This document shows positions 1-8,878 of a stretch of DNA of 64,000 nucleotides, piece by piece. Position 1 is the stretch's first letter, and each line of letters starts with the position of its first letter. Position numbers and translations under genes: made by a program. The notes under the pieces were generated by a model. That model was not told the DNA's origin. It did no database searches and saw only the letters and a program-made list of their open reading frames with translations. Origin of the DNA: G965218495 sp965262785 (GTDB lineage Bacteria; Bacteroidota; Rhodothermia; Rhodothermales; Bin80); the NCBI GenBank assembly GCA_965262785.1, contig OZ253559.1, positions 4,030,001 through 4,094,000 on the forward strand. Reading direction: 5' to 3'.

Positions 1-793
1 GGTACTTCGTTGAAAAGAAGATGTCAAAGACATACTGCCTCGACAAGTCGTTGTAGAGTTCCTGCATAGTCGCAAGAACCTCCAGGATCGCCTGCCGAGC
101 CTGGTCTACGTTCTTGGTGAAGTGATCAAGTCCAAAGAAATGGTACTTGAAGTAGGCCTCGCGCAGTGGCTTGAAGCGCGGACCCGTCATCTGATCTACG
201 ATGCGAACCCGACTTTCCTGGTCCAGGCCACTCCAACCGGCGCCATTGGCAGTGGCGGCAGCTTGCTGAATGCGCCTGGCCTTTTGGAAGTGCTGTTCTC
301 CACCTAACTCACTGAATGTGTCGTAGTCATACCCAAGCATGAGGTACGCGTAGTAATCCAGCACTGACGTGAGCTCATTGTATCGCTCCGTCTCAAAGAC
401 GAGTGGAGTTCCCTGCGCAAACGCAAACTCCCACTGGTTGTCGTTGATCTGCAGCACAGTGGTCTTGGCCGTAGTCCCGTAAATGGGACGCGTACTCGTC
501 AAAACGATCTGCGCGCGAAACCTCGTCTGCGTGTATGCGTCCAGGAAGATGATTTGCATCGAACACCGAATCAACTCGTGCACCTCGAACCGGTCCTCGG
601 TCCAGTTATTCTTGTTCATGTAGTCCTCAACCAGCACTTGGATGTCGTTGAGGAATTCAAAGCCGGAGCCCTCAAGCTGCCGGTAGTTGACCTTAACCGA
701 ACACTCAAACTCCCGGGCAAAGGCTGAAGGCACGTGCAACGGGATTACCACCAGCGCCAACAGCACACCGGTCTTTAAGAGCAGTCGAGACAT
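1..793 (-). CDS. PorD-like DUF4835 protein, type IX secretion/gliding component (3' end outside window)
   Basis: The minus strand is open from an ATG at 793 to the window edge (about 264 codons, stop not seen). Residues 1-21 form a Sec signal peptide (basic start, LLLKTGVLLALVVIP core, likely cleavage after SAFA). The mature part opens with FECSVKVNYRQ and FEFLNDI, and later has the aromatic stretch YYAYLMLGYDYDTF. These features are typical of DUF4835/PorD, a periplasmic protein tied to the type IX secretion and gliding apparatus of Bacteroidota. The family identification is from memory of these motifs. It points to a Bacteroidota-type cell envelope. Nothing looks broken in the visible part, and the next gene is on the same strand, ending 61 bp upstream. 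Confidence 0.75.
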   Translation of the reverse strand, partial: MSRLLLKTGVLLALVVIPLHVPSAFAREFECSVKVNYRQLEGSGFEFLNDIQVLVEDYMNKNNWTEDRFEVHELIRCSMQIIFLDAYTQTRFRAQIVLTSTRPIYGTTAKTTVLQINDNQWEFAFAQGTPLVFETERYNELTSVLDYYAYLMLGYDYDTFSELGGEQHFQKARRIQQAAATANGAGWSGLDQESRVRIVDQMTGPRFKPLREAYFKYHFFGLDHFTKNVDQARQAILEVLATMQELYNDLSRQYVFDIFFSTKY

Positions 794-854
794 GTCGCTA
801 GGCTTTAGACATGGCGTAAACCCTAACGGCTCACTGTCGGTTTCCAACGCGTCA

Positions 855-3740
855 CTACCGGAGCGTCCATCGGAGTCTGTCCGCATCTATTAAGTATGAA
901 CACCCAAGCCGAAACTCCAAGTTCAGGTGATGAATCAGACGGAGCTGCAGGCCAAGGCCTGCGCCGACGGCTCTGTAACGCACATCGGATTCGCTCCCAT
1001 AGAGAAATTCCGCGAAGCCGTAGGCAAAAAGTACCTTGAGATATATGGGCAGCAGCACAAGTCCGTTGTCAATAAACCACAGCGGCTGCATTACCAAGCC
1101 ATCCAATCCAACATACGACCGTGCGGAAAAGTGTTCGTATTCGTATCCGCGCGGCGCAAAGTACTCTAGATTGTAGATCCCTGGAATACTCTGTGCAACC
1201 AGTGTCGCGCGCAGCCGAATACCGGTGTGCGTACGGTGCGATAGCGAAAAATACTGTGCGACGCGCGCTGTCATTCCGCTCCGGTCGCCTTCGCGCTCTT
1301 CCCACAGATCCCAGTCTGCTGACACGCTTAGTGTCGTTCCACTGTTGGACATGAGGTCACGCACATTCAGGCTCGTGCGGTAGCGCAGATAAACGGTGGG
1401 TCCCAAGGTTAGCCGGCTCTTGAAGGAGCGCCACTCCAGCGGCACTTGAGGAAGCGTTTTCCCTGGAAGCGCGAACAGCCGGTTCTCTGAAAAGGTACCC
1501 GCCAGGGCCACGTGCAAGGTGGTATTACGAATGTTAGAGTCCGCGAAGACAGGCAAGCTCAAGCCGAGTCGCGCTCCACGATGCTCCTGGCCAACAGTTT
1601 CCGCCGCGACGCGTTCGCCGGACACCACCACAGCAGTTCCTGGCTCTGTGTACACCTCAAGGTCCGTACGCACGCCCCCAAGATGTGTTGCCAAGCCCAG
1701 TGAATACCACATCCTTTCGGCCTGGTAATGCGCGCCAAGCGCGTAGGCCCAACGCCGTAGCGGGTCCGCTCCTTGTAACGTCAGGCCCGGTCCAACACCT
1801 AAGGCACCGTCCCAAGGGTTGCCGTTGCCACTGTCGAGAAAATCCGGAAGCAGGGTTCTTGGGCGAAGGTGCCGCGCGGCCCGATACGGCACGACCGCAC
1901 CACCGGTGAGCGGCACGACGCGAGGCACGCGCGGTACGATAGAAAGGAGCTGAGAAGCCGGCACAGGCCGGGCTTTCGCGACGTCAAACAGGGCGGTCTT
2001 GAGGTCGTAGCGCTCGTGCGCATATTCTACATAGGCCAGCGTGCCGTGATCTGGCGAAAGGCTTGGCTCCATCGCACCGAAGCGCGCATTGGTCAGCTGT
2101 ACAAGCTGGCTGCCAAACGCAGCAAACACGTTGGCTACGCCCCCCGGGTCTGCCGTGAACAACAGGTACTGACCGTGCCACGAGGCATCATAGATTGAGG
2201 CGTGCTTGAAGACAATCCAAGGTTCCAATTCCGGCTCGTCACCGCCGCGCCAAATCGCACGATAGATGCCCTGCCGGCCTTCTTGCCGGAGTAACACCGC
2301 GGCCTCTTCACCATCGGGAGATGGCACCACTTGAATGAAAGTGGCCCGCATGGGCTTGGAGATGCGTTTTACGGTGCCTCCCTTGCCGATCTGCACCCAG
2401 CCGGTGAATTGGCCTTGATTTTGGATCGCCCACATCCGGCTGCGCCCCTGAACAGGAAAAAACACGCGCTGGCCCCGAGTGAGTCTGCGCATCTTGCGCG
2501 TAGCCAATTCAAGTTGAAAAGCATCCGAAACCCATTGGGACGCCACATGCAGATCACGAACGTACCGGGAAAAGAGTAACGCGTCCCCGTCACGCGATAG
2601 GCTAAAGGATGCGTCGCCGGTAACGGACTGGTAGGCAACTGGCAGCAATGAGCCACTGGCCATGTCGACCAAGTAAAAGCCCGTGCGCATATCATACCCG
2701 GAGACATGCGCAACCACGGTGCTGTCATTGAGCCACTGCGGGCGTCGATGGCTCCGTCCGGGCCCCGTGGCTACCAGGTGCCCACTCGTGACGGGTCCAA
2801 GGGATGCTTGGCGGGCTGCCTCCAGTGCCTTCATTTCCTGTCGGAATGTAGTTCCAAGACGGCGGGGCATCATGCCAGTACTGCGCCATAACTCAATTCC
2901 GGTGCCAAAAAGCGGCAATCTGTAGTGCAGCGCCTTGGTGACACGAAAAAACTCGCCGCCGTCGTCTCTGGCAAGATGTGCAAAGAGATTGGCGCCACCG
3001 CTGTAGTGCCTGCTTGCAGGATAGGAATAGGCTGGTAGTTCAAGAATCTGCGCAAGGGACCAAGGCCTTTTGGACGACATGGCTGCGCGGAACTGCATCT
3101 GAAACAATGAGAAGTTCAGCCGACCTGCACCCTCCTGTACCGTGCTTTCGTGGTACACGGCCGCGCCTTCGGAGAGTCCCGGGGGAAGCCCCAAGTTGAG
3201 CGATCGCGCGAGGTCCGGCGACACCAGCCGCAACAGGCCGCCTATCCCAAATCCCGCGTGGGAGTGCGCTTGCGTGGCGTGAACGAGCTCATGAGGTACC
3301 ACAGCCTGCATCCAAGAAGTGTATCGCGCCGAAAGGCGCTGTCCCTTGATGCTGGAGGATTCTATTTCCTGCCTGAATGGCAGCGTCGTGACAAACCCGT
3401 TGCTTCGATCGTTGTAAGCGTTCAGTATCACGGGCATGCGCATGGGTCGACTGTGCCCGGTAATTGCCTCTGCTTTGGGAAGTTCGTGTTCCAGGACGGC
3501 CGCTGCCTCTCTCGCTTCAGGCTCTGCCCCCTGTTGGAAGATTATCTGGAAATGCTCGCTCTCCAACATCTGGTACCGAATCCCCGGAGGCCTTGGCACA
3601 GGCTGGTACAGTCGCCCCAAGTCCGGGAGCTGCGCATGGCTTCCGGCGCAGGGCAACAGCGTTGCACACAGCATCACAACCGATGGTAAGACGGTGTGGT
3701 AGTGACGTGAACCGTTGGATGCGAAAATACGACAGGCCAT
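855..3740 (-). CDS. secreted gluzincin-like + TolB-type beta-propeller + outer-membrane barrel protein
   Basis: A frame of about 961 codons. It could be extended to 4010, but that would run through the tRNA-Ser gene and the end of alaS. I therefore chose ATG 3740, just after the tRNA; ATG 3674 is an alternative. The N-terminus is a signal peptide ending near CAGSHAQ. About residues 30-320 resemble an M1/MA-clan peptidase, with a zinc-site motif VVPHELVHATQ (HExxH-like, HELVH). The middle (about 330-650) has TolB/PD40-like repeats such as SLSRDGDALLFSR, PSPDGEEAAVL and SLSPDHGTLAYVEY. The last ~300 residues alternate polar/hydrophobic strands and end in an aromatic/Arg terminus, as in BamA/TamA-like barrels. 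This suggests a surface-anchored protein; whether the peptidase is active is unknown. Confidence 0.7.
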   Translation of the reverse strand: MACRIFASNGSRHYHTVLPSVVMLCATLLPCAGSHAQLPDLGRLYQPVPRPPGIRYQMLESEHFQIIFQQGAEPEAREAAAVLEHELPKAEAITGHSRPMRMPVILNAYNDRSNGFVTTLPFRQEIESSSIKGQRLSARYTSWMQAVVPHELVHATQAHSHAGFGIGGLLRLVSPDLARSLNLGLPPGLSEGAAVYHESTVQEGAGRLNFSLFQMQFRAAMSSKRPWSLAQILELPAYSYPASRHYSGGANLFAHLARDDGGEFFRVTKALHYRLPLFGTGIELWRSTGMMPRRLGTTFRQEMKALEAARQASLGPVTSGHLVATGPGRSHRRPQWLNDSTVVAHVSGYDMRTGFYLVDMASGSLLPVAYQSVTGDASFSLSRDGDALLFSRYVRDLHVASQWVSDAFQLELATRKMRRLTRGQRVFFPVQGRSRMWAIQNQGQFTGWVQIGKGGTVKRISKPMRATFIQVVPSPDGEEAAVLLRQEGRQGIYRAIWRGGDEPELEPWIVFKHASIYDASWHGQYLLFTADPGGVANVFAAFGSQLVQLTNARFGAMEPSLSPDHGTLAYVEYAHERYDLKTALFDVAKARPVPASQLLSIVPRVPRVVPLTGGAVVPYRAARHLRPRTLLPDFLDSGNGNPWDGALGVGPGLTLQGADPLRRWAYALGAHYQAERMWYSLGLATHLGGVRTDLEVYTEPGTAVVVSGERVAAETVGQEHRGARLGLSLPVFADSNIRNTTLHVALAGTFSENRLFALPGKTLPQVPLEWRSFKSRLTLGPTVYLRYRTSLNVRDLMSNSGTTLSVSADWDLWEEREGDRSGMTARVAQYFSLSHRTHTGIRLRATLVAQSIPGIYNLEYFAPRGYEYEHFSARSYVGLDGLVMQPLWFIDNGLVLLPIYLKVLFAYGFAEFLYGSESDVRYRAVGAGLGLQLRLIHHLNLEFRLGCSYLIDADRLRWTLR

Positions 3741-3750
3741 ACCCCAAGGG

Positions 3751-3836
3751 CGGAGGGGGAGGGATTCGAACCCCCGGTAGGCAAGGCCTACAATGGTTTT
3801 CGAGACCACCCCGTTCGACCGCTCCGGCACCCCTCC
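3751..3836 (-). tRNA. tRNA-Ser (anticodon CGA)
   Basis: On the minus strand the 86-nt sequence begins GGAGGGG and ends CCCCTCC plus discriminator G, a perfect 7-bp acceptor stem. The anticodon stem-loop is TGGT-CTCGAAA-ACCA, giving anticodon CGA (serine, UCG codons). A long variable arm (class II, as expected for Ser) and a TTCGAAT T-loop are visible. CCA is not encoded; CCC follows. It lies between alaS and the secreted protease/propeller gene, and could be co-transcribed with either. Confidence 0.93.
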
Positions 3837-3873
3837 GTGCGCCCGTTCAACAAGTGCACGCCGCGTTGGTTGC

Positions 3874-6744
3874 TTAGCCAAGCGCGTTGAGCATGTCGCC
3901 GACACTGCGCCGCGCAACTCCAAGCGCGCCATCCAGCTTCTCGGGGCTGCGTCCCCCTGCGGTAGCCAATTGTGGGCGCCCTCCCCCTCCACCGCCAACG
4001 TGGGGGGCAAGCTGCCTTACGATAGCACCCGCCTTCACGCCTTGCGAAACGAGGTCGTCAGATACCGTCGCAACCAGGTACGCTTTCCCGCCGGTGGGGT
4101 CGGCAGCACCCAGCACGCCAACGCTTCCAGGTCCAAGTCGACTACGAAGCTCTACACCTAGTTTTCTTAGGGTATCCATCTTCGCATCGGCGATGCGCCC
4201 TACCGCTACGCGCCAGGGACCTACGTTCGCTGCTGACTGGACAAACCCTTCCAAGCTTGCTTCCAGACGCTCATTGCGCAATCGTTCGACCTCCTTTTGA
4301 AGCGTTTTGTTTGCTTGTTGTAGCGCAGCAACGGACTCATTCAAGTCACCCGGCTGCCCCTTAAGCTGCCCGCGGACGCGGCCAAGCTCCGCGAGTTCTG
4401 CCTGTGCCACACCAAGTGCATCAAGCCCGGCGATTGCTTCGACGCGCCGAATTCCGGCGGCGATTGATCCCTCCGTGCGCAGCAGCATGAATCCAATCTC
4501 CCCTGTCGCTCCCACATGCGTACCACCGCAAAGCTCAACGGAAAAGTCCTCGTCAAACACAACAACCCGCACCCGGCTGCCATATTTCTCCCCAAAGAGC
4601 GCCGTAGCACCACGCGCGAGCGCCTGGTCTATCGGCACATCTGTTTCTATCTCTGCCGGCACGTTGCGCTGGATCACGCTATTGGCAATCTCCTGAACCT
4701 GGCGTATCTCCGCAGCGCTAACCTTCTCAAAGTGATTAAAGTCGAAGCGCAGATGCCCCGGAGCAACAAGGGATCCTTTCTGGGCCACACTTGGGCCCAG
4801 CACCTTTCGCAGTGCAGCATGCAGCAGATGAGTTGCCGTGTGGTGCTTGCATATCCTTGTGCGTCGCGTACTATCAACCTCCGCGTACACGGCATCTTGA
4901 ACGCGCTGCGGCAAACGATTCACGATGTGTCGGACCTGTCCGTTGCCGGCTTGGGTATCTACCACTCGGATTTCTTCACCTCCGATTCGCAGGATACCGG
5001 TGTCGCCGACCTGGCCGCCTTTCTCCGCATAGAATGGGGTAGCATCAAGCACTATCATGAATGGAGTGCCTTCATGGATCGCCCGAATTGAGAGACCTGA
5101 CTCCGCCAGCGTGTCATAGCCTAGGAATGCGGAGTCACTACCCGCGCTGATAGCCTGCCAGAAGGCTTGGTCCTTGCCCGTGTTCAGCGCAACATTCTTG
5201 GATCGAAGGTCTTTCCGCGCCCGCTTGATCTGCTCTGCCATCAGCCCATTGTAACGGGCCCTATCGATCCCCAGGCCTTTTTCACGCGCCATTAGCTGGG
5301 TTAGGTCCAGCGGGAATCCGTAGGTGTCGTGCAGAAGGAACGCCAGCTCCCCGGGCACTTCCCTTTTGGACGCCGCTGCAGCAAACCGGTCAATACAATT
5401 TGCCGGGCCTTCCTCCAAGGGATATGCCTTCTGGAGCAGATCGGTAGCGCGCGTATCGACTTGCAAGCGTTTGTACGCCGACTGGCGCAATTCGAGGTCA
5501 GCATCGGCGAAGGCCAGCATATAGGGTGCCATGAGCTCGAACAGAACGATGCCATTGCCAAGCGTTCGAAGGAATGCCGTCTCTTCGCCGCGAATGTTCT
5601 TCTCTATCCGGTCCTGGTGCGCGACAAGCTCTTTAAACTGTTTGCCCATCAGCGCAACCAGCGGCTCCACGAGCTTGTACAGGAATGGCTCCCGAAAACC
5701 GAGTTCCGTATATCCATAGCGCGCCGCTCGGCGCAGTATCCGCCGAATGACATATGCTCGGCCCACGTTTCCCGGCACCACGCCGTCGGCTATGGCGAAT
5801 GCAATGGCCCGGATATGATCAGCAACCACTCGCATGGCCACGCGAATCCTCGCCTGCTGATTCTCATCGGTGATGTCGTCATAGGCGCGTATGGCCTCAA
5901 TGGGCGAGTGGGCGGCTATGCGATCGGTCAAGGGCGCAAACAGGTCGGTATCGTAGGTACTGGTAGCATGCTGCAGAACGGCCGTTAGCCGCTCAAGCCC
6001 CATTCCTGTGTCGACATGCCGGGCCGCAAGCGGCTCCAACACACCACTAGAAGTGGCATTGAACTGGATGAAAACCAAGTTCCACAGCTCGATGACGTGT
6101 GGATCGTCCCTGTTCACCAGTTCCCGCCCCGGTATCCGGGCACGCTCTGCATCCGTTCGCAAGTCTATGTGGATTTCGGAGCACGGGCCGCACGGACCCG
6201 TGTCTCCCATCATCCAGAAGTTGTCTTTGGTGGAGCAGTACAGGACATGGCTGGCTGGAAGGTGCCGGCGCCAATACTTGGCCGCCTCGTCGTCCGCTCC
6301 CAGTCCAAACGCTTTGTCTCCCTCGTGCACGGTAGCATACAGACGTTCGGGGTCAAGGTCCCAGCGATCCGTGAGCAACTCCCACGCCCAAGCAATGGCC
6401 TCGTCCTTGAAGTAGTCACCAAAGCTCCAGTTGCCGAGCATCTCGAAAAACGTGTGGTGGTAGGTGTCGTGCCCTACTTCTTCGAGGTCGTTGTGCTTTC
6501 CAGAGACGCGCAAACACTTTTGGGAATCTGCCGCACGCCGGTATTTGCGCGTACCGGTCCCCAGAAACACATCTTTGAATTGGTTCATCCCGGCATTGAT
6601 GAACAGTAGTGACGGGTCGTCTCGTGGCACCAGTGGTGCGCTGGGGACAATGGCATGCTGCTTTTCCGCAAAGAAGTCCAGGAACTCTTTCCGTATTGCC
6701 GCCGCCTGCCGGCGCTTCAGCTTTTTGTCGTCGGGATTGGCCAT
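3874..6744 (-). CDS. alaS: alanine--tRNA ligase
   Basis: A 956-residue AlaRS that charges tRNA-Ala in the cytoplasm. The N-terminal class II aminoacylation domain has FINAGMNQFKDVFLG and HTFFEMLGNWSFGDYFK, followed by the WNLVFIQFN region. The editing domain carries the zinc motifs HTATHLLHAALR and CGGTHVGATGEIG. The C-terminus is the DHHA1/C-Ala domain, ending in the glycine-rich HVGGGGGGRPQLATAGG typical of the family. Length is slightly above the usual ~875 because of an insertion around residues 390-460. The start codon follows 'ttt' without a strong Shine-Dalgarno, but MANPDDKKLKRRQAAAIRKEF fits Bacteroidota-type AlaRS N-termini. The gene is intact. It marks the boundary of stable chromosomal DNA before the mobile region to its right. 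Confidence 0.97.
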   Translation of the reverse strand: MANPDDKKLKRRQAAAIRKEFLDFFAEKQHAIVPSAPLVPRDDPSLLFINAGMNQFKDVFLGTGTRKYRRAADSQKCLRVSGKHNDLEEVGHDTYHHTFFEMLGNWSFGDYFKDEAIAWAWELLTDRWDLDPERLYATVHEGDKAFGLGADDEAAKYWRRHLPASHVLYCSTKDNFWMMGDTGPCGPCSEIHIDLRTDAERARIPGRELVNRDDPHVIELWNLVFIQFNATSSGVLEPLAARHVDTGMGLERLTAVLQHATSTYDTDLFAPLTDRIAAHSPIEAIRAYDDITDENQQARIRVAMRVVADHIRAIAFAIADGVVPGNVGRAYVIRRILRRAARYGYTELGFREPFLYKLVEPLVALMGKQFKELVAHQDRIEKNIRGEETAFLRTLGNGIVLFELMAPYMLAFADADLELRQSAYKRLQVDTRATDLLQKAYPLEEGPANCIDRFAAAASKREVPGELAFLLHDTYGFPLDLTQLMAREKGLGIDRARYNGLMAEQIKRARKDLRSKNVALNTGKDQAFWQAISAGSDSAFLGYDTLAESGLSIRAIHEGTPFMIVLDATPFYAEKGGQVGDTGILRIGGEEIRVVDTQAGNGQVRHIVNRLPQRVQDAVYAEVDSTRRTRICKHHTATHLLHAALRKVLGPSVAQKGSLVAPGHLRFDFNHFEKVSAAEIRQVQEIANSVIQRNVPAEIETDVPIDQALARGATALFGEKYGSRVRVVVFDEDFSVELCGGTHVGATGEIGFMLLRTEGSIAAGIRRVEAIAGLDALGVAQAELAELGRVRGQLKGQPGDLNESVAALQQANKTLQKEVERLRNERLEASLEGFVQSAANVGPWRVAVGRIADAKMDTLRKLGVELRSRLGPGSVGVLGAADPTGGKAYLVATVSDDLVSQGVKAGAIVRQLAPHVGGGGGGRPQLATAGGRSPEKLDGALGVARRSVGDMLNALG

Positions 6745-7019
6745 AAATCACCGTATTCGAACAGCCTGATTAAACGCGCTGCTACCTTGATAGATGCCAC
6801 GCTACACCGGCGGCTCGGCTTCTTCGGACCAGTGGCTCCGCTCGAATCCACGCAGATTTGTCCACGGCCAGCGCGGAACTGTCCCACAAAGCGTAGTATA
6901 GCACAGCTACTTTTGGGCCATACCCCTGTATCTTGTTCGTGATGCTTAACGGAGTAAGTCGGTAGAGTGATCTATGGGATGGAGAAGGTGGAAGTCATGA
7001 CTAGCAGTCGATGATCTCA

Positions 7020-7279
7020 AACTTAGCCAGCTCGTTTTTCTTGCTTTCGACGAAACGTTGTGCTCCGTTTGCGTCGCGTCAGCACGAGTCAACTCCCCGG
7101 GAGCAACCAGTTACCCCCTGCTGCTTCGAGCGCCTGGGCGGGATCTGTGCCCCGGGTGAGTGCTGTGACATACCCCCCGTAGGGAGTCCGTGCCTTGGAG
7201 CACCGATACAGGGACTGATGGAGCGTCACGGCGACTCGCAGTCATACATCACTCATCATTCACAAAGGAGGTAGCCACC
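7020..7279 (+). ncRNA. candidate IS110 bridge RNA region (copy 1 left end)
   Basis: This non-coding stretch upstream of the transposase is strongly conserved with 18880-19149, including GTGCCCCGGGTGAGTGCTGTG and CACCGATACAGGGACTGATG. IS110 elements are known to transcribe a bridge RNA from the left end that guides insertion. Conservation between two diverged copies with no reading frame supports such a role. The exact RNA ends and the guide loops were not derived. Confidence 0.5.
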
Positions 7280-8614
7280 ATATCCACGCATTCTCAACCG
7301 ACCATCTTTGCTGGCATTGACTGGGGCTCCCAGTCCCATCAGGCCTGCGTTCTCGCCTCTGACGGCACCGTCCTCGGCGAGAAGGCCTTCCCGCACTCCG
7401 GTGAGGGGATCGGCCAAATGCTCGACTGGATGCTCGGCTGCGCACCCTGCGAGGCCGGGCACGTTGCGACCGCCATCGAGACGCCTCACGGCCCGGTCGT
7501 AGACAGCCTGCTCGAGCGCGGGTTTCAGGTCTTTTCCATCAATCCCAAGCAGCTGGATCGCTTCCGGGATCGTTTTTCGCCTGCGGGCGCCAAAGATGAC
7601 CGTAGGGACGCTCGTGTACTGGCAGACGCGGTCCGCACTGATCTGGATTGCCTGCGCGCGCTTGATCCGCTGGATGCCGAGATTGTAGAGCTGCGCGAAT
7701 GGTCGCGCATGACCGATGAGCTGACCGCCGAGCGCACCCGCCTCACCAACCGCCTCCGCGACCAGCTCTGGCGCTACTACCCACAGTTCCTTGAACTCAA
7801 GGCCGATCTTTCCGCGCCATGGGTGCTGGCCCTCTGGAAGCTCGCGCCCACGCCAACGGCTGCCCGCCGGGTGCGACCCTCCTCTGTGGCCAAGTTGTTG
7901 AAGAAACACCGCATACGGCGCTTCAAAGCCGAGGAGGTTATCCAGACGCTGCGTGCCAAAGCCGTAACCGTTGCCCCCGGCGTCGTAGAGGCCGCAACCT
8001 CTCATATCCGATACCTTGCAGAGCGGCTCGAGTTGGTCGCGAAGCAGATCAGCGGTGCCCAGTGCGCCATTGCCGCCATCCTCGAAAGACTCTCCGACAG
8101 CGAGGAGGCCTCCTCCGACAGCAAAAAGGACCCCTCCGACAGCGAAAAGGACCCCTCCGACAGCGAAAAGGGGCCCGCTGACAGCGAGGAGCCCCCGTCT
8201 GGGAAACCCCGTACGCCGCGTGACGCCGCGATCCTTTCGTCACTGCCAGGTGTAGGGCACGTTGTCCTGGCGACACTGCTCTCGGAGGCATCGGGCCCCA
8301 TCCGCTCCCGGGACTACCAGGCCCTGCGCTGTTTATCCGGCGTCGCACCGGTCACCCGACGATCCGGCAAAATATGGCGCGTAGTCCGCCGACGGGCCTG
8401 CCAACGCCGCCTGGTAAACGCCGTCTATCACTGGAGCAGGGTGGCCGTCCAGCACGATCCCATCAGCCGGGCCAAGTACCGCGCCTTGCGCGAGCGCGGC
8501 CACACCCACGGCCGCGCCCTGCGCTCGGTCGCAGACCGGTTGCTGGCCGTCGCCTGCGCCATGCTGCGCGACGGCACACTCTTCGATTCCGGTCGCAGGA
8601 CTGCTGCCGCCTGA
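7280..8614 (+). CDS. IS110 transposase (DEDD RuvC-like + transposase_20), start codon ATA
   Basis: About 444 residues from the expected start. The N-terminal DEDD/RuvC-like nuclease domain begins FAGIDWGSQSHQACVL (first Asp) and includes ETPHGPVVDSLLERGF and GAKDDRRDARVLADAVRTD. The C-terminal Tnp_20 domain has LSSLPGVGHVVLATLLSEA, SGVAPVTRRSGK and RRACQRRLVNAVYHWSR, the serine-containing catalytic part. The start expected from copy 2 (after AAAGGAGG) is ATA at 7280 instead of ATG. The next in-frame start upstream is a GTG at 7190 inside the conserved non-coding region. Between the domains is a hydrophilic repeat absent from copy 2. Translation may therefore be weak; otherwise the frame is intact. 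Confidence 0.85.
   Translation: MSTHSQPTIFAGIDWGSQSHQACVLASDGTVLGEKAFPHSGEGIGQMLDWMLGCAPCEAGHVATAIETPHGPVVDSLLERGFQVFSINPKQLDRFRDRFSPAGAKDDRRDARVLADAVRTDLDCLRALDPLDAEIVELREWSRMTDELTAERTRLTNRLRDQLWRYYPQFLELKADLSAPWVLALWKLAPTPTAARRVRPSSVAKLLKKHRIRRFKAEEVIQTLRAKAVTVAPGVVEAATSHIRYLAERLELVAKQISGAQCAIAAILERLSDSEEASSDSKKDPSDSEKDPSDSEKGPADSEEPPSGKPRTPRDAAILSSLPGVGHVVLATLLSEASGPIRSRDYQALRCLSGVAPVTRRSGKIWRVVRRRACQRRLVNAVYHWSRVAVQHDPISRAKYRALRERGHTHGRALRSVADRLLAVACAMLRDGTLFDSGRRTAAA
8091..8193 (+). repeat. in-frame 21-nt tandem repeat in the IS110 transposase linker
   Basis: Four to five imperfect units based on CCCTCCGACAGCGAAAAGGA encode repeats of the type DSEKDPS, giving a highly charged linker between the two catalytic domains. 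The second IS110 copy has only a short SASEEPTAGKP linker here, so the repeat expanded in this copy. Confidence 0.85.
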
Positions 8615-8878
8615 TCGCTGGCTCATCCGGCCTCAAGGCCAAAGTTGAAGGATCATATCAGAAGCCTATGGACAATAACCGATGCCCGCTGCGCAGTAAA
8701 GGAGGCTACGGACCTTTCCAAGCCCTCGCCATTGAGCGATGGCTCCAGAGTCAGACGTGCAATGACACATCATTCGCAGTCTCCAAGAGCCTGCTTGGGG
8801 CTTGCGCTTTTTTTTCGATTTGAATGACATTTTTTTCTTGCTTCGTACTTGACAAAATGGTAGGGAGTCCCGCTCGTC

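Larger units (their letters stand above)
6927..8868 (+). mobile_element. IS110-family insertion sequence, copy 1
   Basis: Boundaries come from comparison with the second copy (18800-20879). Both begin TGTATCTTGT after a run of four C and end GGTAGGGAGT before CCC. The element is about 1.94 kb, has no terminal inverted repeats, and holds one transposase gene preceded by ~350 nt of conserved non-coding left end. That layout is the IS110 (not IS1111) arrangement. It sits upstream of a DUF4097 gene, and its right end lies 10 bp before that gene's start codon. Confidence 0.85.

Noticed and set aside
3741..4010. N-terminal extension of the secreted protease/propeller frame to 4010
   Set aside because: It would read through the tRNA-Ser gene and the 3' end of alaS; the internal signal peptide marks the true start.
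7190..7279. N-terminal extension of IS110 transposase copy 1 from GTG 7190
   Set aside because: The extra 30 codons lie in the conserved non-coding left end and have no match in copy 2, where the start is fixed by AAAGGAG and ATG.
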